A stretch of DNA of 64,000 bases from an uncultured Aquimarina sp. (GCA_947500545.1 CANMSO010000001.1:682001-746000), one strand, 5' to 3'. Shown: positions 54,121 through 61,670, counted from the stretch's first letter. Numbers and translations: made by a program. The notes: generated by a model not told the origin, from the letters alone.

Positions 54121-54180
54121 CTCAGGGTTCGAGAACCTCACCCTTCGGGTTTGTAGAGGACTGAGGCACTCGAAGTCCTA
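54121..54180. repeat. REP-like palindromic element
   Basis: CTCAGGGTTCGAGAACCTCA, then CCCTTCGGGTT and GACTGAGGCACTCGAAGTCC: a degraded member of the same family, lying between the small basic protein and the 60-residue protein. Confidence 0.75.
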
Positions 54181-54184
54181 TTTC

Positions 54185-54367
54185 TTAATAATGTTTAAAA
54201 GACGTAAGATGAAGTTTTACATCTTCCATGGTTTCTTTAGTGATCATATAATCATGCCCCATTAAATTAATTTTGCACTGACCATCTTGTTCACATAAAG
54301 CTGAAATATGATTGGGATTTATTAAATGTGACTTACCATTTTTATCTATAATTTCCATGAATTCCAT
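54185..54367 (-). CDS. Small FlbD-like protein (60 residues)
   Basis: A 60-codon frame: MEFMEIIDKNGKSHLINPNH, then HISALCEQDGQCKINLMGH and ITKETMEDVKLHL. The order of strand, INPxxI, strand with Asn/Gly turns, strand and helix closely follows FlbD-type domains, which occur as stand-alone proteins of about 60 residues. No flagellar genes are here, so a generic small regulatory or binding role is more likely. The start may also be the Met three codons in. It lies between two REP-like copies. Confidence 0.6.
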   Translation of the reverse strand: MEFMEIIDKNGKSHLINPNHISALCEQDGQCKINLMGHDYMITKETMEDVKLHLTSFKHY

Positions 54368-54514
54368 AATGCATATTGTTTAGGAGTTATACGTATTCTA
54401 AGATACTAAATATGCACGAGATTTCAGTGATTCGAAATGATGATATATATCAGTTTTAAGGAATACAAACAGTACTCTCACTTCGAGAACACTTCGATTG
54501 TATTTTGACAAGCT

Positions 54515-54849
54515 CACCCTTCGAGTGCCTCAGGGTTCGTTCGTAATATGCTCGTTGGGGACTGAGGCTCTCGAAGTCCCGTTTTCACTATTATAGCTAC
54601 TATCGCACCCTTCGAGTGCCTCAGGGTTCGTTCGTAATATGCTCGTTGGGGACTTAGGCTCTCGAAGTCCCGTTTTCACTATTATAGCTACTATCGCACC
54701 CTTCGAGTGCCTCGGGGTTCGTTCGTAATATGCTCATTGGGGACTGAGGCTCTCGAAGCCCACTTTCACTATAGCAATTGTCTCACCCTTCGAGTGCCTC
54801 AGGGTTCGTTCGTAATATGCTCATTGGGGACTGAGGCTCTCGAAGTCCA
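54515..54849. repeat. Tandem array of four REP-like palindromic units
   Basis: Four units of about 66 bp (54515-54580, 54606-54671, 54697-54761, 54784-54849) with periods of 91, 91 and 87 bp. Each starts CACCCTTCGAGTGCCTC and ends GACTGAGGCTCTCGAAG(T/C)CC, arms that fold back on each other with a few mismatches around GTTCGTTCGTAATATGCTC. The first two intervening segments are identical, so it grew by tandem duplication. It sits just beyond the stop of the glycosyltransferase gene. Confidence 0.9.
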
Positions 54850-54860
54850 CTATCACCACA

Positions 54861-56348
54861 TTATGATGAAACTGAAACTGGGATAACTTGTTCTCTTAGT
54901 TGAGCTGAAGGATCGATTTCAACTTGTTGTTGTTGTTTAAGTTCCTTTTTAGTCAAATCACGGGTTAACCAACCGCTTCTGCCTGCTGTAGCAATAGCAT
55001 ACGGAGTTATCCAAAATAGTGTAAAAGCATAAAAAATGCTATAAGGATACGCCCAAAGAGACTCTGATACACTGTGTTTTTTGGCATAAAATAAAGCCTG
55101 TATACTCGAAAAAATCAGGATACTTACTAATGTAGAACTGATGAATAGCAATGGATAAGTACAGATAAAAAATATCATGAGTATCGTTGCAGGATATGCC
55201 ATGGTCATTTTTAACCATTGGTTTAATAACAATATTCTGGTACCGGTTTTGGATTCGTTTCTAAAATTAGTGAAAGCAAATTTACTCATCGCAATATTCT
55301 CACGGATATTACTTCTCTCCCAACGAATAAACATCTTGTACAAGTTCTTATAACGCTCAGGGATATTAGTATACACATATGCTTTACGCTGGAACAATAC
55401 TTTAAACCCTTGTTTTAAAATCATATTGGTCATGGCACGGTCCTCACCTATTTTGGACACTTGCCCCATAAAGGTTTGGCTAATCCATTCTTCGCGACAA
55501 TTAAAAACCGCTGTTCTGCGATAAGCAGACAAAGCGCCTGGTGTACACAATACAGAACCTAATGTACTTTGTGCAGATCGTATAAACTCAAAACTAAAGG
55601 CAAAACTCACATTTAGCATACGTGGTATTAGTCCTTTATCTCTATTTAGAACACGAACATTACCTGCAACTGCTCCACAATCTTCATTTACCACAAAAGG
55701 AGTTGCCATAATACGTAGTGTATCTTTTTTGACAATAGAATCACTATCTACGGTTATAAATACATCTCCTGTTCCTAGATTAAATCCACGGTATAATGCA
55801 TGTCTTTTCCCTTTGTTCTCTGGCTGTTGATAAATCGAAACACGATCACCCAATTCATCTTTAGCTTTTTTCATCCATTGCCAGGTGTCATCCTGACTTC
55901 CATCATCTATAGAGATAATTTGTAATTTATCTACCGGATAATCGCTTTCTGCAAGGCTGTGTAGGGTTTTATATACCAATTCACCTTCATTATAAGCCGG
56001 TACAATCACTGTGCATGACGGTAATTGTTCATCTGCTACAGGGTTAATCACTTTGTAGCGCAGGTATAAAAACAAGATATATACTATAAAACTAATCTTG
56101 ATGATTAATAGGGATATTCCTGTTATCATTAAGGTTATACCCCAGGGTGTATTCATTCTTTCTAAGTGAATTTCTTCAAAATAGGGTTGTAAGAAATAGA
56201 ACAAAGATGCCGCACCAAACAGTAATAGAAATGTTCCTATCAAAATAAAAGTTGATGATGCATTTACAATAGATTTTTCTGAACGATTAAAAAATGTGTC
56301 TATTGCTATTGACGTTGCTGTAATCTTAGCAGATTGTGATCCTCTCAT
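54861..56348 (-). CDS. Membrane glycosyltransferase family 2 (processive type)
   Basis: A 495-residue enzyme. Two N-terminal transmembrane segments (about 28-50 and 70-97), a cytoplasmic GT-A domain with SCTVIVPAYNEG, the metal motif TVDSDSIV, catalytic GEDRAM and MFIRWERSN (a Q/RxxRW-like motif of processive synthases), then C-terminal membrane segments. The pattern is that of hyaluronan/chitin/poly-GlcNAc synthases. The product is probably a surface polysaccharide. No partner genes adjoin it. A strong hairpin lies 120-170 bp before its start. Confidence 0.9.
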   Translation of the reverse strand: MRGSQSAKITATSIAIDTFFNRSEKSIVNASSTFILIGTFLLLFGAASLFYFLQPYFEEIHLERMNTPWGITLMITGISLLIIKISFIVYILFLYLRYKVINPVADEQLPSCTVIVPAYNEGELVYKTLHSLAESDYPVDKLQIISIDDGSQDDTWQWMKKAKDELGDRVSIYQQPENKGKRHALYRGFNLGTGDVFITVDSDSIVKKDTLRIMATPFVVNEDCGAVAGNVRVLNRDKGLIPRMLNVSFAFSFEFIRSAQSTLGSVLCTPGALSAYRRTAVFNCREEWISQTFMGQVSKIGEDRAMTNMILKQGFKVLFQRKAYVYTNIPERYKNLYKMFIRWERSNIRENIAMSKFAFTNFRNESKTGTRILLLNQWLKMTMAYPATILMIFFICTYPLLFISSTLVSILIFSSIQALFYAKKHSVSESLWAYPYSIFYAFTLFWITPYAIATAGRSGWLTRDLTKKELKQQQQVEIDPSAQLREQVIPVSVSS

Positions 56349-56467
56349 GAATGTTTTCTTAATTCCTCCAGAGGATTATCAATAGTAGTACCAATTTTTA
56401 AAGACTATTGAATAACAAGGGTTTAAAAAAACACACCATTTTTGAAGTGTGGATTTTCTACACACTA

Positions 56468-56516
56468 GGGTGATATTTCCCCACTTTTGTCTACAGGTTT
56501 GGGGAAATACTCACCC
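56468..56516. repeat. Long inverted repeat (16-base arms, one bulge)
   Basis: GGGTGATATTTCCCCA pairs with TGGGGAAATAcTCACCC, with one unpaired base and a 16-nt loop. It lies upstream of the glycosyltransferase gene. Possible operator, RNA hairpin in the leader or transcription barrier. Confidence 0.65.
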
Positions 56517-56519
56517 ATA

Positions 56520-56562
56520 GACTCTTCGAAAACCTGGTTCCTGAGCCTATCGAAGGAAAAGG
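56520..56562. repeat. Degraded REP-like element
   Basis: CTCTTCGAAAACCTGGTTCC then TGAGCCTATCGAAGGAAAAGG: arms CTTCGA/TCGAAG with a CCTGG-GAGCC centre, a divergent member of the family. Confidence 0.55.
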
Positions 56563-56820
56563 TTTTTCTTCTACATACATATAAATTATGATTTATGCTT
56601 ATGGTTTCCCGTATCGGACTCTTAAAAGTTACTAGTAAATTGTACTATGATAATATTTAGAATCTAAATGGAATGCCAACATTAAAAGGAATATTAATGA
56701 TTTTTAATAAAACAACTGACTTTAGTGTCGTTGAGAAAGTGGAATTTATAAAATAAAGAAAAATCATGTTTAACAACTATATAATTTATGTTGGTTTTAA
56801 TTGTAACAAGATATTGAGAA

Positions 56821-57510
56821 ATGACGAATAAAGTAAATAAAACTACCAAAAAGGACATTGCACATTCACTTGCAAAAGGTGGACTTGGAACTATTCCTGT
56901 TATTGGTTCTTTAGCATCTGAAATATTTGGTCTTGTTGTAACTCCTCCACTCGAAAAGAGACGAGCAGAATGGATGAATGAAGTTGCTGAAAAGCTTAAA
57001 GAACTTGAAAACAAACAAGAAATTGACTTTGACAAATTGAAAGAAAATGAACAATTTATAGATGTAGTTCTTCAAGCGACAACTTTTGCATTAAAAACAA
57101 GTGAGAAAAGAAAAATAGAATGCTTTAGAAACGCAATAATAAATACTGCTCTAGGCGACTCACCCGAAAAGACTAGGAGTCAAATTTTTTTGAATCAATT
57201 AGATAAGTTTACAACTTGGCATATTTTGATTTTGGACTTCATTGATAGCCCAAATAAATGGTTTGAAAAAAATAGTAAAACCCCGCCTAGTTTAATTATG
57301 GGGAGTTTGTATTCCTTAATAATTGATGCCTTTCCTGAATTAAAGGGACAGGATGAACTTCTAAACATAATTTGGAGTGATTTAGAATCAACAGGGTTTC
57401 ATAATTCAGGAAATCTTAAAACAATGATGTCGGGAAACGGAGTGTTTAGTAACAGGACGTCTAAAATTGGAAAAGAGTTTATTAAATTCATAACCAAAGA
57501 CGATAATTAA
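56821..57510 (+). CDS. Unknown protein upstream of the retron
   Basis: 229 residues, unrecognised. The first ~50 residues hold a Gly/Ile-rich hydrophobic stretch (KGGLGTIPVIGSLASEIFGL) followed by VVTPPLEKRRAEWMNEVAEK, a pattern I have seen in hypothetical proteins of defence islands, sometimes taken as membrane-inserting. The rest is helical (LKENEQFIDVVLQATTFAL, KIECFRNAIINTAL). No catalytic motif is seen. It lies 92 nt upstream of the retron effector on the same strand and may be a separate defence gene or an accessory of the retron. Confidence 0.7.
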   Translation: MTNKVNKTTKKDIAHSLAKGGLGTIPVIGSLASEIFGLVVTPPLEKRRAEWMNEVAEKLKELENKQEIDFDKLKENEQFIDVVLQATTFALKTSEKRKIECFRNAIINTALGDSPEKTRSQIFLNQLDKFTTWHILILDFIDSPNKWFEKNSKTPPSLIMGSLYSLIIDAFPELKGQDELLNIIWSDLESTGFHNSGNLKTMMSGNGVFSNRTSKIGKEFIKFITKDDN

Positions 57511-57602
57511 AACTAATGGTAACACTTTGTAAGAATGTATTAAAAATGCAATTTACAATAAACATTATGAGGTAGAAATAAAAGTTTTGCTTTAAGTAAT
57601 TT

Positions 57603-58448
57603 ATGAAAAAAAACGATTATAACAGATTATTTAAGCTTTTCCCTAAACAAAGCTGGTTAGTAGAAAAAGAAGAAGAATTAAAAGAGTTGTTATCAAGTTG
57701 TAAAAAGCAAGAGTATAAAAATCTAATATTTGAACTACTAGAAGATTTCAGTTTTGTAAATGACACTTTATTTAAGACTTACTTAAATTTAATGGCTGAT
57801 TATATCATAAATGATTCTGGTTTTGATATTAATACTACACAAATAGTTGGTATGTCAATGGATTCAAGTCCTGATAGTAGTCAATGGGTTATACAACTTC
57901 TAAAACCCATTCTAACAAAAAAAGGTTGGAATAATGTGAAAATGTCTAATAATTTTACAAAAGGTGTTAGATTATTAAATAAGGAAGGTTTTAATCAGAT
58001 CATTTTAGTAGATGAATTCATTGGTTCTGGTCAATCTGTTATAGGAAGAATTGAACACTTACAAAGAACAATAAAACCCGATATAAAGCATGAAATAAAA
58101 GCTTGTTTTATTGCTGGAATGGAACATGGTATTAACAATGTGATTAACCATTTTGATGAATTCAAATGTTTTTTACCCTTGAAAAAAGGTATAACTGACA
58201 AATATCTAGGAAGCAAATTGGTCGAAGAGCTAAAAACTATGGACATATTAGAAACAGGATTATTACCTCAAATAAATGATAAAGGATTAAGCGAATATAA
58301 ACTTGGGTATAATAAGGCAGAAACACTATATTCTTCAGAAGGAAATACTCCCAATTCTGTTTTTCCTATTTTTTGGTGGCCATATGATTCAAAAGAGAAT
58401 TCTAGAAATACTTTACTAATTAGAAATGAAGAAGGGTTAGGATTATGA
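57603..58448 (+). CDS. Retron effector: PRTase-like protein (PRTase-CE family)
   Basis: A 281-residue phosphoribosyltransferase-fold protein. The PRPP-loop motif VDEFIGSGQS at 136-145 follows a hydrophobic strand (NQIIL), and SPDSSQWVIQLLKP and the C-terminal TPNSVFPIFWWPYDS match the PRTase family found in bacterial conflict systems as I recall it. Its stop overlaps the winged-helix gene by 4 nt (ATGA). In retrons of this composition (type III in the scheme I remember) the PRTase is the toxic effector, neutralised by the RT-msDNA complex. Target unknown; nucleotide or nucleobase chemistry is likely. Confidence 0.82.
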   Translation: MKKNDYNRLFKLFPKQSWLVEKEEELKELLSSCKKQEYKNLIFELLEDFSFVNDTLFKTYLNLMADYIINDSGFDINTTQIVGMSMDSSPDSSQWVIQLLKPILTKKGWNNVKMSNNFTKGVRLLNKEGFNQIILVDEFIGSGQSVIGRIEHLQRTIKPDIKHEIKACFIAGMEHGINNVINHFDEFKCFLPLKKGITDKYLGSKLVEELKTMDILETGLLPQINDKGLSEYKLGYNKAETLYSSEGNTPNSVFPIFWWPYDSKENSRNTLLIRNEEGLGL

Positions 58449-58780
58449 GAATTACAAAAACAGAAATTAAAATATTAGTTGACTTATATATGTCGGTAGA
58501 TGGATTAACACCTTATGTGTTTTTTCAAAGGTATAAATACACCCCCACTACAGTTTTTAAATCAACTACTAAATTTCAAAAAAAAGAGTTTATTACAATT
58601 GAAAATGATAAACTTATCATTTCGGAAAAAGGTAAATCTTTTGTTGAACAGAATAGATTCATTTATAGCAATGATAAATTCGATAGAATACCATATAATT
58701 TCTTGTCAAATAGAATAGGAATAAATGTTCCATATGTTCCAAATTTGAGCAAAATATCAAAAGAAATATTAAATTTATAA
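58445..58780 (+). CDS. Winged-helix protein of the retron
   Basis: 111 residues. MRITKTEIKILVDLYMSVDG and LTPYVFFQRYKYTPTTVFKSTTKF then KKEFITIENDKLIISEKGKSF give helix, helix-turn-helix and beta-wing in the expected order. It would bind DNA (possibly msDNA) or act as a structural partner of the PRTase. It overlaps the effector gene by 4 nt and ends 4 nt before the a1 arm of the retron RNA, so all parts are one transcript. A second, shorter frame in this stretch is a shadow. Confidence 0.78.
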   Translation: MRITKTEIKILVDLYMSVDGLTPYVFFQRYKYTPTTVFKSTTKFQKKEFITIENDKLIISEKGKSFVEQNRFIYSNDKFDRIPYNFLSNRIGINVPYVPNLSKISKEILNL

Positions 58781-58784
58781 AATC

Positions 58785-59012
58785 AAGGTGATGGTTAAAA
58801 GAACTTGCAATTAGAAGGCGTCGTCGCCTTCGCGAATTAAGGCTAGATTTAGCCTAGTCATAAAATGAAAATCGGAGATTTGAATTTTATGACGTTCGCT
58901 CAGCAGAGCTGAGACTCACCCACTTAAATGAAACTTTAAGTGGTGTGACACCACTTAAAGTTTCATTTAAGTGGATTAGCTAAAGATAAAGAAAGAAGTC
59001 TACCATCACCTT
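58785..59012 (+). ncRNA. Retron msr-msd RNA locus
   Basis: 228 nt bounded by AAGGTGATGGT (a1, 58785-58795) and its exact reverse complement ACCATCACCTT (a2, 59002-59012). Inside, in order: stem GAAGGCG/CGCCTTC with a 4-nt loop (58814-58831), stem AGGCTA/TAGCCT (58840-58855), a 10-bp stem GTCATAAAAT/ATTTTATGAC with an inner 5-bp extension (58857-58893), a 6-bp stem CTCAGC/GCTGAG (58899-58913), then a perfect 26-bp stem with a 3-nt loop (58920-58974). Short hairpins then one long one match msr followed by msd. The a2 arm ends 12 nt before the reverse transcriptase ATG. The branching G and msd ends were not pinned down. Confidence 0.88.
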
Positions 59013-59024
59013 TTTTAAATTATT

Positions 59025-60077
59025 ATGAAGGATAATAAAATTATTAATCAATGGAAAATGTATTTTTCAAATAGAGGTGTTGAAGCAAACCTTCAGGAAT
59101 CCTATATTAAATTTATTACATTTATATTATCCAAAAATCTACCAATCATTTTTGAATCGGAGCATTTAGCTCAACTTTTAGGTCGTAATGGAGTATATTT
59201 AAACTCAGTTGTTCATTCTTCAAATAACCATTATCGAACTTTTAAAATTAAAAAAAGGAGAGGTGGTTCGAGAACCCTTAACTCCCCATATCCAGCTTTA
59301 TTAGAATGTCAAAAGTGGGTACAAAAAAACATACTTGCTAAAGTTAAAATTCATTCCAGCGCTCACGGATTCGCAAGGAAAAAATCCATTGTAACTAATG
59401 CAAAAATTCATATTCAACAAGAACACTTGCTAAAAATTGATTTAAAAGATTTTTTTCCTTCAATTAAGAAAGGTAGGGTTATTGCTATGTTTTGTAATTT
59501 AGGTTATCCTACCGAAGTGTCTTTTTATCTTGCGTCTATCTGTTGTTTAGATAATTGTTTACCACAAGGAGCACCAACTAGTCCAACAATTAGTAATATA
59601 ATAGCTACAAACCTTGATAACAGAATGATTTCTTTTTGTAAGAAATTTGATTTAAAATACACAAGATATGCGGATGATTTAGCAATCTCTGGAAAAAATA
59701 TACCTCCAAAATTCATTGAATACATTGAAAATATTATTGTAACTGAAAATTTTGAAGTAAATAAAAATAAAATTCAATTGCATAGAGGCAAAGGTAAAAG
59801 AATATTGACCGGTGTTTCAATAAATACGAGTACTATTAAAGCTCCAAAAAAATATAAAAGACAACTATTCCAGTCATTACATTTTATTAAAAAGTTTGGT
59901 TTAAAAGCTCATATGACTAAATTAAAAATAAGAAATCCTCATTATTTAGATACATTAATTGGAAAGTTAAACTATGTTCTTAGTATTGAACCCGAAAATA
60001 GTAAAGCGACAAAGTATAAAATTATGCTATATGAGATTGAAAAAACACGTACCCACAACAACGTGTATAAAGTATAG
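59025..60077 (+). CDS. Retron reverse transcriptase
   Basis: A 350-residue RT. All core blocks are present: RT-1/2 (RRGGSRTLNSPYPALLECQKW), the retron-typical NAxxH as NAKIH at 125-129, LKIDLKDFF with Asp139, CLPQGAPTSPTISN at 179-191, YADD at 215-218 and LTG at 261-263 in place of the usual VTG in the thumb-side block 7. No maturase or endonuclease domain. With msr-msd immediately upstream and PRTase/wHTH genes it makes a complete retron, which produces msDNA and guards against phage. Start is the ATG at 59025, straight after a2. Confidence 0.95.
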   Translation: MKDNKIINQWKMYFSNRGVEANLQESYIKFITFILSKNLPIIFESEHLAQLLGRNGVYLNSVVHSSNNHYRTFKIKKRRGGSRTLNSPYPALLECQKWVQKNILAKVKIHSSAHGFARKKSIVTNAKIHIQQEHLLKIDLKDFFPSIKKGRVIAMFCNLGYPTEVSFYLASICCLDNCLPQGAPTSPTISNIIATNLDNRMISFCKKFDLKYTRYADDLAISGKNIPPKFIEYIENIIVTENFEVNKNKIQLHRGKGKRILTGVSINTSTIKAPKKYKRQLFQSLHFIKKFGLKAHMTKLKIRNPHYLDTLIGKLNYVLSIEPENSKATKYKIMLYEIEKTRTHNNVYKV

Positions 60078-60180
60078 CCAGTAATTACCGAACCCCACTC
60101 CCTGCTTCTCCTAGTCTATGACTATTGGACACAATATTTGTTGTCAAATTATTTTTTGAAACCCATCCCCCGCAACATTC

Positions 60181-60343
60181 CATCGACTAACGGCATATCC
60201 AACATCATGAGCACGTAACATTGACTTTCCAGCACATATATTCATCGACCAACGGCACACCTAACATTATCAGCGCATAGTAATAACCTTCCAGCACACA
60301 AGGTTTATCGATCAGCGGTATAGGATAAACGTCCAGCGCAGGG
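60181..60343. repeat. Three degenerate direct repeats of about 63 bp
   Basis: Units start at 60181, 60243 and 60306 (last one partial); each has CATCGAC(T/C)AACGGCA-like start, AACAT(C/T)A-GAGC in the middle and TTCCAGCACA near the end. GC content is higher than surroundings. No protein frame runs through them. They lie just after the RT gene. Confidence 0.6.
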
Positions 60344-60351
60344 TAAAAAGA

Positions 60352-60412
60352 AACCCGCGCATTTGGGAGAAGCTTCAGCGGTGCGCTGAGACCCCAACCC
60401 TATGCGCGGGTT
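60352..60412. terminator. Long multi-part hairpin, likely bidirectional terminator
   Basis: Outer arms AACCCGCGCA/TGCGCGGGTT (60352-60361/60403-60412), inner TTGGG/CCCAA and TCAGCG/CGCTGA with GTG loop. It stands 26 nt past the stop of the convergent 233-residue gene and 275 nt after the RT gene. Little T tract, so an alternative is a structured RNA or protein-binding site. Confidence 0.6.
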
Positions 60413-60437
60413 AGTAATAACAAGGAATTATCTGTAA

Positions 60438-61139
60438 TTACTTACGTTTGTATCTGCTGATGTAGCCTTTAAAACGTTCGGGATCTTTCCTAAACGCATA
60501 TTTACCCGTATCTCTAATCTCATCAATCGCTTCTTTAAGGTGCGTAAACGCACGATCGCGTACTTCTTTAGCTTTAGAGTTATCCAACGTAGCACCGTTC
60601 GCTTTGGCAAGTAGTTCGGCAAGACTATCAGATTTTTGTTCTGCAATATTGAAGCGTCTAAGGTCATATTTTATCTTTTCAAGTTCGGTCACATTGGCTT
60701 TACCCAGTACGCTTATATCCATAAGATCCTGGATCATATTGGCATCCCCTTCTCCATCCGCAATGGCACGTACTCGACTCAATAAATCCGGACGTTTACG
60801 AAAGGCAAAACGCAAGTCAGCCAATAGGTCATTTCTAAACTCATACGCCTTGGGAGATTCTTTTCTCCATGTTTTTGCAGCTTCTTCCTGGCTATACCGC
60901 TCTTTGGTCCATAGGGCTTGTGCATATCTGCATGCTCCAGTACGAACAGGTAGGTCTTTTACATACATATCCCACTCCAGTCCTTTACTCAGTAGTATTT
61001 TTTTATCTTCCTGTGCCCAGATAAAAAGATTTTCTGCTTCTTGTACAGTTACATCTACGGGTTGTGATGGTGCTTTTACTAATTCTTGTGATAGCGATTC
61101 TAGCACATTTAATTTTGCGTCATAATTCTCTTTTGACAT
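60438..61139 (-). CDS. Conserved hypothetical helical protein
   Basis: 233 residues, all-helical and charged, no signal or membrane segment. AENLFIWAQEDKKILLSKGL, PVRTGACRYAQALWTKERY and the final RYKRK are the most conserved-looking parts; the ending DPERFKGYISRYKRK is very basic. I do not recognise the family. Its upstream region shares a 37-bp near-identical segment with that of the GIY-YIG gene, which suggests a common promoter. Transcription is convergent with the retron. Confidence 0.75.
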   Translation of the reverse strand: MSKENYDAKLNVLESLSQELVKAPSQPVDVTVQEAENLFIWAQEDKKILLSKGLEWDMYVKDLPVRTGACRYAQALWTKERYSQEEAAKTWRKESPKAYEFRNDLLADLRFAFRKRPDLLSRVRAIADGEGDANMIQDLMDISVLGKANVTELEKIKYDLRRFNIAEQKSDSLAELLAKANGATLDNSKAKEVRDRAFTHLKEAIDEIRDTGKYAFRKDPERFKGYISRYKRK

Positions 61140-61170
61140 GGTATCATTGTTTTATTTTGTTTATAATGTG

Positions 61171-61207
61171 CAATGATACATCACGGTAGTTTCATTTTTC
61201 GGGACTG
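61171..61207 (-). promoter_or_regulatory. Copy 1 of a duplicated promoter-like segment
   Basis: 37 bp, two mismatches to 61623-61659. Each lies 31 nt upstream of a minus-strand start (61139 and 61592). On the minus strand it ends in TATCATTG, near the -7 consensus. Probably a duplicated promoter or regulator site. Confidence 0.5.
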
Positions 61208-61307
61208 CGCAGGTTGAGGCTCTAGAAACCGAAGTTGTCACTCACCCTTCGAGTGCCTCAGGGTTCGGATTCTCATCGGAGGTTGAGGCTCTCGAAACCG
61301 AAGCCCC
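61201..61307. repeat. REP-like elements overlapping the GIY-YIG gene 3' end
   Basis: Contains GTTGAGGCTCT(A/C)(T/G)AAACCGAAG twice around CACCCTTCGAGTGCCTCAGG. The right part (61242 on) is inside the coding region of the GIY-YIG gene. Confidence 0.75.
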
Positions 61308-61592
61308 AATATCCCTATAGGCCATCGACAAACCTGGTAACTCATCCAAATCTCCTCGCATCAACGCTTCTTTCTTTGCTCTGGACCAGCCTTGTACTTG
61401 TTTTTCTCTGTAGAATGCAGTGTCTATACGATTATACTTCTCGTAGTAAAGTAACTTTACAGGTAATCTTTTCTTAGTATGATTTGCACCTTCCCCATTT
61501 TGATGTTGTGCCAATCTCCTTTCTATATCTTTTGTACTACCTGTGTAATAGCTCCCATCATTACATTGTAAGATATACATATAACCTGTCAT
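61242..61592 (-). CDS. GIY-YIG nuclease-domain protein
   Basis: A 116-residue protein. GYMYILQCNDGSYYTGSTKDIERRLAQHQNG is the GIY-YIG core (quoted in part: YMYILQC and YYTGST are the GIY/YIG strands, Arg and His/Glu follow in RRLAQHQ and YREKQVQGW). Stand-alone proteins of this UPF0213-like type are common and their role is unclear. The last ~20 residues (after YRDIG) are encoded by a REP-like element and are not part of the domain. Upstream lies the duplicated promoter-like segment. Confidence 0.9.
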   Translation of the reverse strand: MTGYMYILQCNDGSYYTGSTKDIERRLAQHQNGEGANHTKKRLPVKLLYYEKYNRIDTAFYREKQVQGWSRAKKEALMRGDLDELPGLSMAYRDIGASVSRASTSDENPNPEALEG

Positions 61593-61622
61593 GCCTTAAT
61601 CATTTATATTATGAATAAAGTA

Positions 61623-61659
61623 CAATGATACATCAGGGTAGTTTCATTTTTCGGAACTG
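61623..61659 (-). promoter_or_regulatory. Copy 2 of the duplicated promoter-like segment
   Basis: 37 bp, 35 identical to 61171-61207, 31 nt upstream of the GIY-YIG start at 61592. Same position relative to the gene as copy 1. Confidence 0.5.
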
Positions 61660-61670
61660 GGAGAATGTGA

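Larger units (their letters stand above)
56349..56820. other. Intergenic region with hairpin and REP-like copy
   Basis: 472 bp. Contains the hairpin at 56468-56516 and the degraded REP-like element at 56520-56562. The right half presumably carries the promoter of the 229-residue protein; no clear box found. Confidence 0.6.

Noticed and set aside
54515..54849. Possible CRISPR array (regular 91-bp units)
   Set aside because: Units are 66-bp imperfect palindromes, the intervening segments are identical rather than unique, and no cas gene is near.
58920..58974. 26-bp perfect hairpin read as a transcription terminator
   Set aside because: No T tract follows, and it is enclosed by the a1/a2 inverted repeat directly before a retron-type reverse transcriptase, so msd is the better reading.
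59025..60077. Group II intron or diversity-generating retroelement RT
   Set aside because: No maturase or endonuclease domain, no template/variable repeat pair, and NAxxH plus msr-msd structure point to a retron.
60604..61125. 173-codon frame opposite the helical hypothetical gene
   Set aside because: Ser/Leu-rich antisense shadow; the minus-strand gene has better composition and its own promoter-like segment.
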